A DNA stretch of 64,000 bases from Tepidaquicella sp964564635 (GTDB lineage: Bacteria; Bacteroidota; Ignavibacteria; Tepidaquicellales; Tepidaquicellaceae). The stretch spans positions 620,001 through 684,000 of the forward strand of contig CAZMAR010000001.1 in NCBI GenBank assembly GCA_964564635.1, given 5' to 3'. Below, one piece after another: positions 63,025 to 64,000 of the stretch (positions are counted from its first letter, which is position 1; each line of letters starts with the position of its first letter). A model generated the notes under the pieces. It saw only the letters and a program-made list of their open reading frames with translations. It had not been told where the DNA came from and did not search any database. Made by a program: the position numbers and the translations under genes.

Positions 63025-64000
63025 TTATTTTGCATATGCAATAGATCTTCTTTCTCTAATTACATTTACTTTTATCTGTCCGGGATATTCCATTTCCTCT
63101 TGAATTTTATGTGCAATATCATCTGCAAGCTGGTCTTGCATTATATCATTAATCTTATCACACTCAACTATAACCCTTACTTCTCTTCCTGCTTGAATAG
63201 CATAGGTTTTTGCAACTCCTTCAAATGAAGTAGCAATTGTCTCAAGTTTTTCAAGTCTTTTCCAATATGCTTCGACTGACTCTCTCCTTGCTCCTGGCCT
63301 GGCTCCACTTATTGCATCTGCAACCTGTACCAGAACAGAAATTGGATGTTCCATTGGTATTTCATCATGATGAGCCCCGATTGCATTGCAAACTATCGGA
63401 TGCTCTTTACATCTTTTAGCAATTTCATAACCTAAAATTGCATGTGGTCCCTCTATACTTCTATCAACTGTTTTCCCAATATCGTGAAACAGACCTGCTC
63501 TCTTTGCAAGAATTGGGTCAAATCCTAACTCAGCAGCCATAATACCGGCAAGATAACTAACTTCAATGGAGTGATTTAAAACATTCTGACCATAACTCGA
63601 ACGATACTTCATTCTACCAATAAGAGTAATAATATCTCTATTCACATTTTGAATTTCCATATCTATTAAAGTTTGTTCACCAACTCTAAAAATTTCTTCA
63701 TTCAGTTCTTTTTCAACTTTTTCAACAACCTCTTCAATTCTTGCGGGATGTATTCTACCATCTAAAATAAGCCTTTCCATAGCTACTCTTGCAACTTCTC
63801 TTCTAAAGGGGTCAAATGCAGAAATAATTATTGCTTCAGGAGTATCATCAACAATAATATCTACTCCTGTAACAGCTTCAAAAGCTCTTATATTTCTTCC
63901 TTCTTTACCAATAATCCTTCCTTTCAGTTCATCAGAAGATATTTGTAAGACGCTAACTGTAGTTTCAACTGAATGGTCAATCGCTGACCTTTGTATTGCC
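63025..64000 (-). CDS. rny: ribonuclease Y, 5' end outside window
   Basis: Endoribonuclease initiating mRNA decay at the membrane. The visible part starts inside the KH domain (GRIIGKEGRNIRAFEAVTG, encoded above base 63780) and continues through the HD domain with HSIEVSYLAGIMAAELG and FHDIGKTVD, then GAHHDEIPMEHP, and ends RRSIAYAK as in all RNase Y. The internal Met at 63780 is not the start: the frame is open to the window edge and encodes family sequence. The N-terminal membrane anchor and coiled coil lie outside. Confidence 0.95.
   Translation of the reverse strand, partial: AIQRSAIDHSVETTVSVLQISSDELKGRIIGKEGRNIRAFEAVTGVDIIVDDTPEAIIISAFDPFRREVARVAMERLILDGRIHPARIEEVVEKVEKELNEEIFRVGEQTLIDMEIQNVNRDIITLIGRMKYRSSYGQNVLNHSIEVSYLAGIMAAELGFDPILAKRAGLFHDIGKTVDRSIEGPHAILGYEIAKRCKEHPIVCNAIGAHHDEIPMEHPISVLVQVADAISGARPGARRESVEAYWKRLEKLETIATSFEGVAKTYAIQAGREVRVIVECDKINDIMQDQLADDIAHKIQEEMEYPGQIKVNVIRERRSIAYAK

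Noticed and set aside
63025..63780. Short HD-domain protein starting at the Met at 63780
   Set aside because: The frame is open to the window edge and encodes the RNase Y KH domain; this is the truncated rny gene.
1..64000. tRNA, rRNA, CRISPR arrays, prophage or insertion sequences
   Set aside because: No cloverleaf-like segment, regular direct repeats, transposase or phage gene was found on reading the intergenic regions; short or degenerate cases could be missed.

Overview
The window is AT-rich, densely coded bacterial chromosome. Four secreted proteins end in a type IX secretion (T9SS) sorting domain of the NYPNPFNP kind. With the lipoprotein signals and the phospholipid and S41/LolA genes, this points to a Gram-negative, probably anaerobic member of the Ignavibacteria/Chlorobi side of the Fibrobacteres-Chlorobi-Bacteroidetes group. 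That placement is inferred from protein style, not from rRNA, which is absent. I see no rRNA, tRNA, CRISPR array, phage or insertion sequence.

Layout. 1-7700: rpsA (cut by the left edge), phosphatidylethanolamine synthesis (pssA, psd), an ABC-type membrane domain without an ATPase, a duplicated lipoprotein behind a near-ideal promoter, and a pgsA-HU-ruvX-AlbA operon. 7700-16600: formiminotransferase-cyclodeaminase, a HAD phosphatase, YqgE/AlgH, a secreted sugar dehydrogenase-like protein, a half-length asparaginase, a lipoprotein deacetylase, an exonuclease/GIY-YIG fusion and a ferredoxin. 16670-19410: a Ni/Co ECF transporter (cbiM, cbiN-like, cbiQ, cbiO). 19468-29670: a seven-gene minus-strand redox operon, the most unusual part of the window. 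30128-44224: a secreted propeller protein, a radical SAM gene joined to mtnA, an HD protein, a very large hybrid sensor kinase, mnmA, tatA and a DPP-IV-type peptidase. 44340-50900: a two-component pair with a sigma-54 activator, followed by a convergent pair of genes with sigma-54-like promoters, then a His-bearing helical-repeat protein and a T9SS protein. 50991-64000: a minus-strand run of envelope genes, an antiporter, a lone nuoM, a Rossmann protein, an HNH nuclease, an FG-GAP T9SS protein, coaE and rny (cut by the right edge).

The redox operon reads, in transcription order: a stand-alone double zinc-ribbon protein, NfnA-like flavoprotein, NfnB/GltD-like flavoprotein with its own N-terminal zinc ribbon, NuoE, NuoF with a ferredoxin tail, a 1234-residue fusion (2Fe-2S ferredoxin, GltD flavoprotein, ferredoxins, NuoG/formate-dehydrogenase-like domain) and a ferritin-like protein. 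The modules are those of flavin-based electron-bifurcating enzymes exchanging electrons among NADH, NADPH and ferredoxin. No hydrogenase or competent formate dehydrogenase catalytic site is visible, so the partner reaction is open. The same eight-cysteine zinc-ribbon module occurs three times, which suggests a shared assembly or docking part specific to this complex.

A second possible regulatory unit is the NtrC-type pair at 44340-47731. Matches to the sigma-54 -24/-12 pattern lie before the small lipoprotein (47766) and, more convincingly, before the NapH-like iron-sulfur membrane protein (49002, minus strand). All functional assignments come from reading motifs, without database searches.
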